A stretch of DNA of 64,000 nt, taken from assembly GCA_036702865.1 (NCBI GenBank), contig DATNQD010000042.1, forward strand, positions 62,001-126,000. The letters run 5' to 3'. Positions 18,585 to 28,012 of this stretch are shown in pieces (positions within the stretch are counted from its first letter, which is position 1; each line of letters opens with the position of its first letter). This stretch comes from Trichocoleus sp. Lineage in GTDB: Bacteria > Cyanobacteriota > Cyanobacteriia > Elainellales > Elainellaceae. The position numbers and the translations under genes are program-made. The notes beneath the pieces were generated by a model. The model made no database searches and was not told the DNA's origin. It saw only the letters and a program-made list of their open reading frames with translations.

Positions 18585-19640
18585 ATGACTTCCTCTACCT
18601 CCTCCCCCCCGCTTCGCTCGCTCCTGCAAGGATTCATCCGCTTCCTGACCAGCGAGACCTTTATCTACATCGTGAAGCGATTGCTTCAGGCATTGCTGAC
18701 GCTGTTGTTGGCTTCTGCTTTGAGTTTTTTCATTGTGCAACTGGCTCCGGGTGATTATCTGGATGTATTGCGGCAGAATCCGCAGGTGTCGGAGGAAACA
18801 ATTCAGCAGCTTCAGCAGCAGTTTGGGCTGGATAAACCGATCGTTCAGCAATATTTTCTTTGGTTGAAGCAGATCATCACAAAAGGAGATTTTGGCGTTA
18901 GTTTTGCTTATGCTCAACGCTCCGTCACTTCCCTTCTCTGGGAACGCATTCCGGCAACGCTGATGCTGTCGATCGCTTCGCTGCTGATTACCTGGGCAAT
19001 TGCGATTCCGTTGGGCATTGTGGGTGCAGTGCGACAGAACCAGTGGCTCGATCGAGTGTTGCGGGTGGTGAGCTATATTGGGCAGGGGTTTCCGCCGCTG
19101 ATCACGGGCTTAATTCTGCTCTTTTTCGCCCAAATTACTTCGCCTCTGTTTCCGGTTGGGGGAATGACGAGCATTGATCACGCAGACCTAACGCCGATCG
19201 GCAAAATTCTTGATATCGGCTGGCACATGATCCTGCCAACTTTGGCACTGAGCGTGACGAGCTTTGCCGGACTCCAGCGAATTATGCGGGGTGAACTGCT
19301 GGATGTTCTGCGGCAAGACTACATTCAGACGGCAAGAGCGAAAGGATTGCCCGAAGATCGCGTTATCTATGTTCATGCGTTGCGGAATGCCGTCAATCCT
19401 CTGATTACGCTATTAGGCTTTGAGTTTGCTGGGCTGCTAGGCGGCGCATTTATTACTGAAACCTATTTCAACTGGCCAGGGCTAGGTCGCTTGACGCTTC
19501 AGGCAGTGCAGGCTCAAGATGTCTACCTGGTGATGGCAAGTTTGATGATGGCAGCCGTCTTGCTGATCGTCGGCAATCTGCTCGCTGATTTACTCCTGAA
19601 AGCGGTTGACCCTCGCATCAAGCTCTCTGATTTGAATTGA
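18585..19640 (+). CDS. ABC transporter permease of the DppB/OppB type
   Basis: A 351-residue permease of the peptide/nickel ABC family. An N-terminal helix (residues ~28-55) precedes a periplasmic domain with LAPGDYLDVLRQNPQVS, and a block of helices follows. The EAA loop that docks the ATPase reads ARAKGLPEDRVIYVHALRNA, and FNWPGLGRL is typical of DppB. The partner permease (DppC), ATPases and binding protein are not in this window, so this component works with genes encoded elsewhere. The substrate is unknown (peptide, nickel or other). Confidence 0.9.
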   Translation: MTSSTSSPPLRSLLQGFIRFLTSETFIYIVKRLLQALLTLLLASALSFFIVQLAPGDYLDVLRQNPQVSEETIQQLQQQFGLDKPIVQQYFLWLKQIITKGDFGVSFAYAQRSVTSLLWERIPATLMLSIASLLITWAIAIPLGIVGAVRQNQWLDRVLRVVSYIGQGFPPLITGLILLFFAQITSPLFPVGGMTSIDHADLTPIGKILDIGWHMILPTLALSVTSFAGLQRIMRGELLDVLRQDYIQTARAKGLPEDRVIYVHALRNAVNPLITLLGFEFAGLLGGAFITETYFNWPGLGRLTLQAVQAQDVYLVMASLMMAAVLLIVGNLLADLLLKAVDPRIKLSDLN

Positions 19641-19890
19641 AGGAATTAAAGGCAAGGACTGGGCGACGGTTGAAACCTGCTTTGGTCACAGTTGATACTT
19701 GATCTCAAAGTCGTCTCGCTTTCGGATAATATGTATGGATGCCCAATTCTCTCGTTCTGTTTTATGAATTGTGGAGGCGAATCGCCCAAAATCAGGTAAA
19801 GGATTTACTTGCTTGATCGGCTAAAACAGGTTCGCAGTCATTGGGTTTGTTATCCAGCGAAAGCTGCATCTAGGCAACAAAGGGAACGCT

Positions 19891-20136
19891 ATGAGCGAGC
19901 AAGAAATTTTTGAAAAGGTAAAGAAAATCGTGGCAGATCAACTGAGTGTTGATCCAGAGCAAGTGACATCTGAAGCGAGCTTCGCCAATGATCTGGGCGC
20001 AGACTCTCTTGATACGGTGGAACTTGTGATGGCTCTTGAAGAAGAGTTTGACATCGAAATTCCAGATGAAGCTGCTGAAAGCATCGCTACGGTTGGTTCT
20101 GCGGTGAAGTATATCCAAGACAAAGCTGCTGCCTAG
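19891..20136 (+). CDS. acpP: Acyl carrier protein
   Basis: An 81-residue acidic acyl carrier protein. The 4'-phosphopantetheine attachment motif [11 protein letters not shown] is present, with S39 as the modified serine. It carries growing acyl chains in fatty acid synthesis. GGGAAC and a short spacer precede the ATG. fabF follows 148 bp downstream, the usual cyanobacterial arrangement. Confidence 0.97.
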   Translation: MSEQEIFEKVKKIVADQLSVDPEQVTSEASFANDLGADSLDTVELVMALEEEFDIEIPDEAAESIATVGSAVKYIQDKAAA

Positions 20137-20284
20137 AGCAAAATGATTCACAATCGAATCAAGGGTTGGGGGATTGTCTCAAGACGACCTCTCCAGCCCA
20201 TTACTGATTTAATTTGCTTTTTTCAACTGCTGTAATTCATTTATACTGTGCGTTCTGGGTGTTTAAACCCTTGAAGCTGCTGTC

Positions 20285-21544
20285 ATGACAAATTTAGGTT
20301 CTGAACTGAAGCGGGTTGTAGTGACGGGTCTGGGAGCTATCACACCGATCGGCAATACCCAGGCAGAATACTGGGAAGGTTTGGTGAGCGGTCGTAATGG
20401 CATCGCTCCGATTACATTATTTGATGCCTCCAATCACGACTGTCGCATTGCTGGAGAGGTAAAAGGCTTCGATCCTCAAGAATATATGGATCGCAAGGAA
20501 GCTAAGCGGATGGATCGCTTCGCTCAATTGGCGGTTTCTGCCAGTAAACAAGCTCTCGCGGATGCTGGATTTGTCATTAATGATCTGAACGCAGAGCAGG
20601 TTGGGGTGCTGATTGGGACGGGCATCGGCGGGATCAAGGTGATGGAAGATCAGCAAGAGATCTACCTGAATCGGGGACCCGATCGCTGTAGCCCCTTCAT
20701 GGTGCCGATGATGATTGCGAACATGGCAGCAGGCTTAACAGCAATTCACCTGGGCGCAAAGGGACCAAATAATTGTACTGTAACCGCTTGCGCGGCTGGC
20801 TCAAATGCGATCGGCGATGCCTTCCGGCTGGTGCAGCGAGGCTATGCTCAGGCGATGATCTGTGGTGGTACAGAAGCGGCAGTCACGCCCCTCTCGGTTG
20901 CTGGATTTGCTGCCTGCAAAGCCCTTTCGACCCGAAATGATGATCCGGCTCACGCCTGCCGTCCGTTTGACCGCGATCGGGATGGCTTTGTCATGGGTGA
21001 AGGCGCAGGCATTCTGATTCTGGAAGAGCTAGAGTATGCTCTGAGTCGGGGAGCCAAAATTTATGGCGAAATTGTTGGTTATGGCATGACCTGCGACGCT
21101 TATCATATTACTTCTCCGGTTCCCGGTGGGGCAGGCGCGTCTAGAGCAATTCAGCTCGCCCTGAAAGATGGAGGCTTAACGCCGGATCAAATCAGCTATA
21201 TCAACGCGCACGGCACCAGTACGCCTGCAAACGATTCCACTGAAACGGCTGCCATTAAATCTGCTTTGGGTGAAGCAGCGCATAAAGTTCTGATTAGCTC
21301 CACTAAATCTATGACCGGACACCTGCTGGGTGGTTCTGGCGGCATTGAGGCAGTGGCAACCGTGATGGCAATGGCAAACGATCGCGTTCCGCCCACCATT
21401 AACCTAGAAAACCCTGATCCGGCTTGCGACCTTGACTATGTGCCCAATCAGAGCCGAGCGCATCAAGTAGAAGTGGCGCTGTCGAACTCCTTTGGATTTG
21501 GCGGACATAACGTGACGCTAGCGTTCCGGAAGTATCGCGCATAA
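20285..21544 (+). CDS. fabF: 3-oxoacyl-[acyl-carrier-protein] synthase II
   Basis: A 419-residue condensing enzyme (KAS II) that elongates acyl-ACP in fatty acid synthesis. The nucleophile is C169 in TVTACAAGSNAIG. The two active-site histidines are in NAHGTSTPANDS and TGHLLGGSGG. Length is normal. It lies downstream of acpP. In many cyanobacteria the next gene is transketolase; here a transketolase-like paralogue is next and the normal transketolase is 7 kb further on. Confidence 0.97.
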   Translation: MTNLGSELKRVVVTGLGAITPIGNTQAEYWEGLVSGRNGIAPITLFDASNHDCRIAGEVKGFDPQEYMDRKEAKRMDRFAQLAVSASKQALADAGFVINDLNAEQVGVLIGTGIGGIKVMEDQQEIYLNRGPDRCSPFMVPMMIANMAAGLTAIHLGAKGPNNCTVTACAAGSNAIGDAFRLVQRGYAQAMICGGTEAAVTPLSVAGFAACKALSTRNDDPAHACRPFDRDRDGFVMGEGAGILILEELEYALSRGAKIYGEIVGYGMTCDAYHITSPVPGGAGASRAIQLALKDGGLTPDQISYINAHGTSTPANDSTETAAIKSALGEAAHKVLISSTKSMTGHLLGGSGGIEAVATVMAMANDRVPPTINLENPDPACDLDYVPNQSRAHQVEVALSNSFGFGGHNVTLAFRKYRA

Positions 21545-21724
21545 TCCTGTCGCTTGCGCGGAAAATGACAATCTGTTAAGCGGTCAATGTTCAGGCGCGA
21601 TCAATGCCACGAAGTTGAACGCTTGTTTTTTCAGGGAATCGGTGATTGATGCAAGCAACCTGATCACCAACGACCCATCATCTATCTTCTTTTCCTCTAG
21701 CTCTTACACATTCTAGAAAGTGCC

Positions 21725-23632
21725 ATGACGACTGAACATTTTCCCATTGACCTGAGTGCTTATAAGCCTGTTACGCTCGATCCTAAAAATCCGACTTTGA
21801 CGGCAGAACAGCGAGACGCACTGAAAGCCAATATTCAGCTTTGCCGCGATGCGATCGTGTTCTTTACGGCAACTGGAGCCGCGAGAGGCGTCGGCGGACA
21901 TACCGGTGGACCTTATGACACCGTACCTGAAGTCATAATTCTGGATGCGCTGTTCCGCAGTCAGCCTGATCAGTTTGTGCCAATTTTCTTTGATGAAGCC
22001 GGACATCGAGTCGGGACGCAATATCTGATCTCAGTGCTGCGCGGTCAAATGCCTGCCGAGCAACTGATGCACTATCGCACTGCTGATTCTAAGCTGCCCG
22101 GACACCCAGAATTGGGATTAACGCCAGGAGTACAGTTTAGCTCTGGTCGTCTCGGTCATATGTGGCCCTATGTCAATGGTGTGGCGCTGGCAAATCCGGG
22201 TAAGGCGGTCTTCTGTTTGGGTTCGGATGGGTCGCAGCAGGAAGGGGATGATGCAGAAGCGGCACGTCTGGCAGTAGCGCAACATATCAACGTCAAGTTG
22301 ATCATTGACGACAACGATGTGACGATCGCCGGACATCCTTCTAAGTATCTGCCTGGATTCAGTGTGCGGAAAACCCTGGAAGGGCATGGCGTCAAGGTGC
22401 TGGAAGGCGACGGTGAAGATGTTGATGGGCTGTATGCGCGGATTTGTGAGGCAATTAATACGCCTGGACCGATCGCTGTCATTAATAAGCGTCCGATGTG
22501 CCCCGGCATTGATGGGCTGGAAGGCTCGAATCATGGGCATGATGTGATCTCGGTGAAGCTGGCGCTCAGCTATCTGGAATCGCGTGGGCATAGCGCCGCC
22601 GTGGAATATCTCAAGAATATTCAGGCTCCGAAGCAGTCTTACACTTACTTGGGCATTGGCGATAAGTGGGGTTCAAACCGTAACGTCTTTGGTGATGCGG
22701 TTGTTGGCGTGCTCGATCGCATGAGTGAAGCCGATCGCAAGGCAAAAGTGCTGGTGATCGACAGCGACCTGGAAGGCTCCTGTGGTCTGAAAGTAATCCA
22801 CGACAAGCATCCGGAAGTGTTCATTCCTTCTGGCATTATGGAGCGGGGCAACCTGTCAGCGGCGGCGGGCTTTGGCATGGCGGAAGGCAAGCAGGGCATT
22901 TTTGCTACCTTTGCTGCGTTCTTGGAAATGTGCATTTCTGAGATTACGATGGCGCGGTTGAACTATTCCAATCTGCTTTGCCACTTCTCTCACTCTGGCA
23001 TTGATGACATGGCAGACAACACCTGCCACTTCGGTCTAAACAACTTCTTTGCAGATAACGGACTAGATGACGGTTACGAAACCCGCCTCTATTTCCCCGC
23101 AGACGCGAACCAGATGAAAGCCTGCGTTGAGTCCATTTTCTTCAATAAGGGACTGCGGTTTATCTTCTCAACTCGTTCCAAAACGCCAATCATTCTCGAT
23201 AGCAACGGCAATGAAATGTTTGGTGGCAGTTATCAATTCGTCCCCGGTAAAGATGAAGTGATCCGCGAAGGCAGTGCGGGTTACATCGTTGCAGTTGGCG
23301 ATGCGCTTTATCGTGCCTTGGATGCGGTTGAACGCCTGAAGCAAGAAGGCATTGACGTGGGCTTAATCAACAAGCCGACGCTGAATGTAGTCGATGAAGA
23401 AACGATGGCGAAAATTGGTAAGTCTCCCTTTGTGCTGACCGTAGAAGCCTTCAACCGCAAGACAGGCTTGGGAAGCCGCTTTGGTTCCTGGCTGCTGGAG
23501 CGTGGCTATACGCCCAAATTTGCTTACCTGGGTACACATGAAGAGGGCTGTGGTGGCTTGTGGGAACAGTATCCTCATCAGGGCATTGACCCCGTTGGTA
23601 TCATGAACAAAGTGAAGCAGTTGATCGGTTAA
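21725..23632 (+). CDS. Transketolase-like thiamine diphosphate enzyme (divergent paralogue)
   Basis: A 635-residue protein with the three transketolase domains. The N-terminal domain has GVGGHTGGPYDT and a thiamine-diphosphate motif (LGSDGSQQEGDD...IIDDND). The pyrimidine domain has IMERGNLSAAAGFGMAEG, which places a Glu where transketolase and DXS carry the catalytic Glu, but without the usual REH context. The C-terminal domain (AVGDALYRALDAVERL) is intact. It differs strongly from the standard transketolase at 28617-30632. A 1-deoxyxylulose synthase is also a poor match. Substrate and role are unknown. A terminator follows 33 bp after the stop, so it is probably its own transcription unit or the end of the fab unit. 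Confidence 0.85.
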   Translation: MTTEHFPIDLSAYKPVTLDPKNPTLTAEQRDALKANIQLCRDAIVFFTATGAARGVGGHTGGPYDTVPEVIILDALFRSQPDQFVPIFFDEAGHRVGTQYLISVLRGQMPAEQLMHYRTADSKLPGHPELGLTPGVQFSSGRLGHMWPYVNGVALANPGKAVFCLGSDGSQQEGDDAEAARLAVAQHINVKLIIDDNDVTIAGHPSKYLPGFSVRKTLEGHGVKVLEGDGEDVDGLYARICEAINTPGPIAVINKRPMCPGIDGLEGSNHGHDVISVKLALSYLESRGHSAAVEYLKNIQAPKQSYTYLGIGDKWGSNRNVFGDAVVGVLDRMSEADRKAKVLVIDSDLEGSCGLKVIHDKHPEVFIPSGIMERGNLSAAAGFGMAEGKQGIFATFAAFLEMCISEITMARLNYSNLLCHFSHSGIDDMADNTCHFGLNNFFADNGLDDGYETRLYFPADANQMKACVESIFFNKGLRFIFSTRSKTPIILDSNGNEMFGGSYQFVPGKDEVIREGSAGYIVAVGDALYRALDAVERLKQEGIDVGLINKPTLNVVDEETMAKIGKSPFVLTVEAFNRKTGLGSRFGSWLLERGYTPKFAYLGTHEEGCGGLWEQYPHQGIDPVGIMNKVKQLIG

Positions 23633-23664
23633 GTCGATCGTCTCTTCTCTAATTCATTAGTTCT

Positions 23665-23707
23665 AGGCTCTGAATTCTCCTTGCTAAGGTAGAACAGAGC
23701 CTTTTTT
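23665..23707 (+). terminator. Rho-independent terminator of the transketolase-like gene
   Basis: An 8-bp stem (aggctctg / cagagcct) with additional pairing inside the loop is followed by TTTTTT. It lies 33 bp after the stop codon. Confidence 0.8.
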
Positions 23708-23736
23708 GATATTGCTTCGTTAAAGCAGGGGTCGAG

Positions 23737-24300
23737 ATGGTACAAACACCAGCGAAATCCGCAACACTCGATGACTTTTTACAGCTTCCTGAAACCAAGC
23801 CTGCTAGCGAATACATTGCTGGGCAAATTATCCAAAAACCCATGCCACAAGGAGAGTACAGCGCCATTCAAACCGAATTGGCATCGGCAATTAATGCTGT
23901 ACTCCGACCGTCTAAAACTGCTCGTGCCTTCACAGAACTTCGATGCACCTTTGGCGGACGATCGATCGTTCCTGATATTTCTGTTTTTACCTGGGCAAGA
24001 ATTCCTCGGCAAGCTGATGGCAAAATTGCCAATGTTTTCTCGATCGCGCTAGATTGGACGATCGAAATTCTCTCGCCTGAACAGAGTCAAACCAGGGTAA
24101 CCAAAAAGATTTTGAACTGTCTCCAGTACGAAACTCAAATGGGATGGCTGATTGATCCAGCAGAACAGTCTGTGTTTGTCTATCTGCCTGATAAAGCTGT
24201 GACTTTTTATGATGAGCCAGAATCACAGCTACCCGTTCCAGAATTTGCAGCAGCGTTGCATCTTACAGTACAGGATTTGTTGCATTGGTTATTAGACTAA
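23737..24300 (+). CDS. Uma2 family endonuclease-like protein (DUF820)
   Basis: A 187-residue protein of the Uma2/DUF820 family, which is expanded in cyanobacteria and has a PD-(D/E)XK nuclease-like fold. It begins MVQTPAKSATLDDFLQLPETKPASEYIAG, typical of the family. The putative catalytic residues fit PDISVFTW and EILSPEQSQTRV. Biological function is unestablished; mobile or defence-related roles have been proposed but not shown for most members. Confidence 0.85.
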   Translation: MVQTPAKSATLDDFLQLPETKPASEYIAGQIIQKPMPQGEYSAIQTELASAINAVLRPSKTARAFTELRCTFGGRSIVPDISVFTWARIPRQADGKIANVFSIALDWTIEILSPEQSQTRVTKKILNCLQYETQMGWLIDPAEQSVFVYLPDKAVTFYDEPESQLPVPEFAAALHLTVQDLLHWLLD

Positions 24301-24430
24301 CGTCTACTCTCTCAACTGATCGTCTAACAGGCTCGACTCACAGAAAACTCACGCTGAGAAAACTGTCTATACCAGCACTGAACAGCAGCCACGAGTATAG
24401 ACAGTGAGACACAGCAATATTTATGGCGTT

Positions 24431-26731
24431 TCAGAAGCTGATAAACTGGTTTGCGCAGATTGCATTCGATGCCATCCCTTTAACGCTAGAAAGAAGTTCA
24501 TCTACACATTGAATTCCTGTATTGCTACCCTGCTTTGTAATATTCAAATCTTCAGGTCTAATGTTGTTCACGATGATGATAACGCTGCGATCGCTCTGAA
24601 GATCTTGAATCAGACTCAATCCTTTTTGGCATAGGACAAAGCAATCACTTCCAATTGCTCCCCCAAGCTGATTTTGACCATTGCCAGTCTGGATGTCACC
24701 ACCCTTCATTCCACCTTGCAACAAATCATCAAAGCTTCCCGATGAACAGCTATATGAGTTAGTGCTTGAGTAATCAGAACTGGTGAGATCAGACGATGCG
24801 ATCGTTCCTGTATTTCCTACTGACTGATTGCTATTATCCATAGCTGCAGTAGGTGCAGTCGCAGCGGCAATATTAACGATATTGGAACTATCACTCCCGG
24901 CAAGTACAGTCGTGGCAGAGTTATCAACTGGAGCATCAACTGGGGCACAATTCGTAGCAGAATTATCGACTGTCGTGGATACAACTGGAGCAGGAGCAGA
25001 ATTCTGAACCGGAGTAGAAGCAGGAACTACTTGTGGCGTACCTTCTTGAGAGGGTTGGGGCTGGTTAGACGACTGATTTTGAGAATCGATCGCAGTGTTT
25101 TGGGCAACGCAAATATCCTGTTGCGATGGAGCTACAGAGGTATCTGGCTGCGATGGAGTTACAGAAGTATCTGGCTGCGATGCAGTAGAAGTATCCTGCT
25201 GTGATGGAGTTACACAGATATCAGTTGGCTGAGGAGTTGTGGGCTGAGCAGGGGTCGGTTGGGAATCTGGCTGTGATGGAGCTACAGAAGTATCTGGCTG
25301 TGATGGAGCTACAGAAGTATCTGGCTGTGATGGAGTTACAGAAGTATCTGGTTGGGTTGGGATTACACAAGTGTTAGTCGGCTGATCAGTTGGCTGAGGA
25401 GTTGTGGACTGAGCAGGAGTTGGTTGGGAATCTGGCTGCGATGGAGCTACAGAAGTATCTGGCTGTGATGGAGTTACAGAAGTATCTGGTTGGGTTGGAG
25501 TTACACAGATATCAGTTGGCTGAGGAGTTGTGGGCTGAGAAGTAGTTGGTTGGGAATCTGGCTGTGATGGAGTTACAGAAGTATCAGTTGGTTGAGGAGT
25601 TGTGGGTTGAGCAGGAGTTTCTTGAGGAGTTGTGGGCTGAGCAGGGGTTGGTTGGGAAGTAACGGGTTGGGGGGCTGTTGGAATGTAATAGGTTGTATCA
25701 CTGTCTGTGACGTTGGGTGAATTGTTAACAGTGACCGTTGCTGTGTTCTGCTGCAATGAAGGGCTACTGACAGCGACTCCGATCGAGCCATAAAGCCACT
25801 GTTCTCCTGGTGAGAGAATGGAGTCATTACCAATATCAGTTGCTGGTTGCAGCGCTGTAATTGTCCCTAGCTTGTCATCCGTGAGAACTAAGTCATTTTT
25901 GGCAAAAGCGATGTCACCCGTATTGCGAACTGCAAAATTATAGGTAATTGAATTACCAAACGGAATCACAGGTGCTTCTGCTGGAGTCGCTATATCCAAG
26001 CCGTTGATCGTTGTCTCAATGTCGATCGCAGGCTGTCCAGACAGTGCTCCGGTTAGCGCAACTACATCATTATTGCATTCAGGAGACAGGGATGCTGTGA
26101 ATGTACCCGATGGCAATAGTGCCCTGCTGACAGAAAACCCAAACGTTTGTGTTCCTAAAGTGCCAAAGTTGAGATCGCCTAGCTCCTGGGGCGACAACAT
26201 TGTAATGTCACCCAGGCGGTTACCTTTCTGAATCACGTTAGAAAGCGGCTGATTCTGGTTGAAATAAGGAGCATTAGCAGCCAAATCTCCAAGGCTAGGG
26301 ATGCTGCCTGCACTTTTCACTCTTTTGTTGTAGCCGTTCAGCGTTGGATCATCTAACGGTACATTGTCTTGGACAACACTTTTAACCCTGACTTGATTAA
26401 AAAGACCTGTACCAGAAACACCAGCTTCATTATCTGCTGCAAACCGAATGCCTACCAAATTGCTGTTTTTGTTTGCTGCATTTAAGCTGGAGTTATTGAA
26501 ATTGAGAATTAAGTCACCCCAGTTAACTTGACCATCCGTTGCATTGCGATCGATCTTGCCACTTGCAGGTAAATTAGTGTTGACTGCAAAGTAAACCTTA
26601 TCGCTCGTTTCTTTAACAGCAAGCCCATGGATTTCGTAAGGCGTATTACCTGTAGCTGAGTAATAAATGCTGTCATCACTAGAGTCGATCGCGTAATCCC
26701 AATTGCCAAAAACGGACTGACTATTTACCAT
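24431..26731 (-). CDS. Large surface protein with XDD-like N-terminal domain and Pro/Thr/Ser/Gln repeats
   Basis: A 766-residue protein. Residues 1-~210 (NSQSVFGNWDYAIDSSDDS..., GDLILNFNN, GTQTFGFSVSR, SPECNNDVVAL) resemble cyanobacterial exosortase-dependent XDD-type surface proteins. Residues ~235-340 (YNFAVRNTGDIAFAKNDLVLTDD, SPGEQWLY) are DUF11-like. Residues ~355-540 are repeats of TSV(A/T)PSQPD and TPQPTD. The end (NGQNQLGGAIGSDCFVL, LIQDLQSDR) resembles type I secretion substrates rather than a PEP-CTERM tail. There is no Sec signal peptide. The ATG at 26731 has GAGGAG eight bases upstream. The likely role is an extracellular adhesive or structural protein; partners are not in view. 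Confidence 0.75.
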   Translation of the reverse strand: MVNSQSVFGNWDYAIDSSDDSIYYSATGNTPYEIHGLAVKETSDKVYFAVNTNLPASGKIDRNATDGQVNWGDLILNFNNSSLNAANKNSNLVGIRFAADNEAGVSGTGLFNQVRVKSVVQDNVPLDDPTLNGYNKRVKSAGSIPSLGDLAANAPYFNQNQPLSNVIQKGNRLGDITMLSPQELGDLNFGTLGTQTFGFSVSRALLPSGTFTASLSPECNNDVVALTGALSGQPAIDIETTINGLDIATPAEAPVIPFGNSITYNFAVRNTGDIAFAKNDLVLTDDKLGTITALQPATDIGNDSILSPGEQWLYGSIGVAVSSPSLQQNTATVTVNNSPNVTDSDTTYYIPTAPQPVTSQPTPAQPTTPQETPAQPTTPQPTDTSVTPSQPDSQPTTSQPTTPQPTDICVTPTQPDTSVTPSQPDTSVAPSQPDSQPTPAQSTTPQPTDQPTNTCVIPTQPDTSVTPSQPDTSVAPSQPDTSVAPSQPDSQPTPAQPTTPQPTDICVTPSQQDTSTASQPDTSVTPSQPDTSVAPSQQDICVAQNTAIDSQNQSSNQPQPSQEGTPQVVPASTPVQNSAPAPVVSTTVDNSATNCAPVDAPVDNSATTVLAGSDSSNIVNIAAATAPTAAMDNSNQSVGNTGTIASSDLTSSDYSSTNSYSCSSGSFDDLLQGGMKGGDIQTGNGQNQLGGAIGSDCFVLCQKGLSLIQDLQSDRSVIIIVNNIRPEDLNITKQGSNTGIQCVDELLSSVKGMASNAICANQFISF
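25130..25660 (-). repeat. 27-bp-based tandem repeats encoding TSVxPSQPD / PQPTD units
   Basis: Near-identical 27-bp units (one reads gtatctggctgtgatgga plus gagttacaga) are interleaved with PTPAQPTTPQPTD-coding blocks. The nearly identical copies imply recent expansion by recombination or slippage, so copy number may vary among strains. Confidence 0.85.
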
Positions 26732-27652
26732 TACCAAACTCCTCTTTAAAGATTGTGATTGTGATTTTTGTTTAAATCGCGGCTCAAATTAAAACAAAGC
26801 CTTCCGTGCATCGCTTGATACTTTTCAAAAACGAAGCATTGAGCGAACGAATACATTAGGAATGAGTGCTTTCCCAGATCGATCGCGGCTTTAATTGTTG
26901 TGAGAGCCTAATTGATATGAACCCTGATGAATAAATTCTCTAATTGCTATATTCTCCACAGGGGCAGAGACTGGGCAGCAATATTATTCTGGAACAATCA
27001 GTGAGAAATAAAACACAATGATCAATTAGCTCAATCTTGCAGCTGGTTCTATTTTGTCCGAGTATGATTAACTACGTGTATGCCTTGATGCAGAATTACC
27101 TAATATATTTCTCTTTTTAAAGACACAGTTTCCACAAAACTTATTTTGTCCAGAAACCTATCACCGCTCTAAAGAAAGATTTGTTTTAACTTTGAAAAAA
27201 CTCAATTATCCGTCTGCTTTAAAATGCCTTTATAGGAAAATTTGTCGTATTTTTATTGTCTTTTATCAGAGGTTTAGAATCAATCATTTCTAAATCGTTG
27301 ACCGAAGTTCAAGCTAAGACAGGAGCGATATCAGCTCAGCGAAATTCATTTAATAAAGGACAAACAATAGCAGCTTGAAGCTAAACGATCGCTGTAACTA
27401 CGCTTTAAAAGAAATCTTGCAGCAAATGTTTTGATCGGAGTGTAGTGGAGCATTGCTTTAGAAGCCTTTGCTTCTTTCTTGCCGTCCTTAAAAAGGAGGA
27501 ATCTATTGGCTCAATTGTAAGAAGAGGAAGGTACGATTTCTTCCTCTTGATCGATCGCACAGAAATCTTGAATCCTATAAACTTCGGACTTAACAATGCC
27601 ACTGCCTGTAATTTGGAATTAGCTGAAAAATGCAAAGCTATGGCTGCTCTGC
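26732..27652. other. Long AT-rich intergenic gap
   Basis: About 920 bp upstream of the surface-protein gene. It presumably contains that gene's promoter. One ORF (27445-27723, plus strand) overlaps the RlpA-like gene end and has no recognisable similarity, so it was not accepted. No RNA gene was recognised. Confidence 0.45.
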
Positions 27653-28012
27653 TTAATGAAGGCAGACGTAACGCACATCTGCTGTTTGACGCGGATCGAT
27701 CGCATTCATCGCAGTTGGAGTGAGATCGATAATTCTTCCATCTGCCCAGGGACCCCGGTCGTTAATTCTTACCCTTGCCGATCGTCCTGTGTTTTGATCA
27801 ACGACAGTTATATAAGAATTGAAGGGAAGCCAGGGATGAGCAGCTGTCATTGCTCCCGGATGAAACTGCTCTCCAGAAGCAGTGATATGACCCGAATTGT
27901 AATAACTCGCCATACCGCAAGATCTGTAGCCACCTGCTTGCACGGATTCTGCCAAAGTAAAGCAAGCGGCTGTAGCCACAAACAGCTTGAATACTAACAA
28001 TTGCGTTTTCAT
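27653..28012 (-). CDS. RlpA-like double-psi beta-barrel secreted protein
   Basis: A 119-residue exported protein: signal peptide MKTQLLVFKLFVATAACFTL with cleavage after ESVQA, then one RlpA-like double-psi beta-barrel. Visible family motifs are GMASYYNSG, TAAHPWLPF and RVRINDRGPWADGRIIDL with the conserved Asp. RlpA proteins cleave or bind peptidoglycan at septa; this short version has no SPOR domain. The ATG at 28012 gives a clean signal peptide; an upstream GTG would add 11 residues. It lies alone, divergent from transketolase. Confidence 0.85.
   Translation of the reverse strand: MKTQLLVFKLFVATAACFTLAESVQAGGYRSCGMASYYNSGHITASGEQFHPGAMTAAHPWLPFNSYITVVDQNTGRSARVRINDRGPWADGRIIDLTPTAMNAIDPRQTADVRYVCLH

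Noticed and set aside
22118-22591. 157-codon reverse ORF in the transketolase-like gene
   Set aside because: Antisense shadow of a strongly coding frame.
25130-25660. CRISPR-like appearance of spaced repeats
   Set aside because: The repeats keep the reading frame, encode TSVxPSQPD units and lack unique spacers of uniform length.
27445-27723. 92-codon plus-strand ORF
   Set aside because: It overlaps the RlpA-like gene end antisense and has no recognisable domain.
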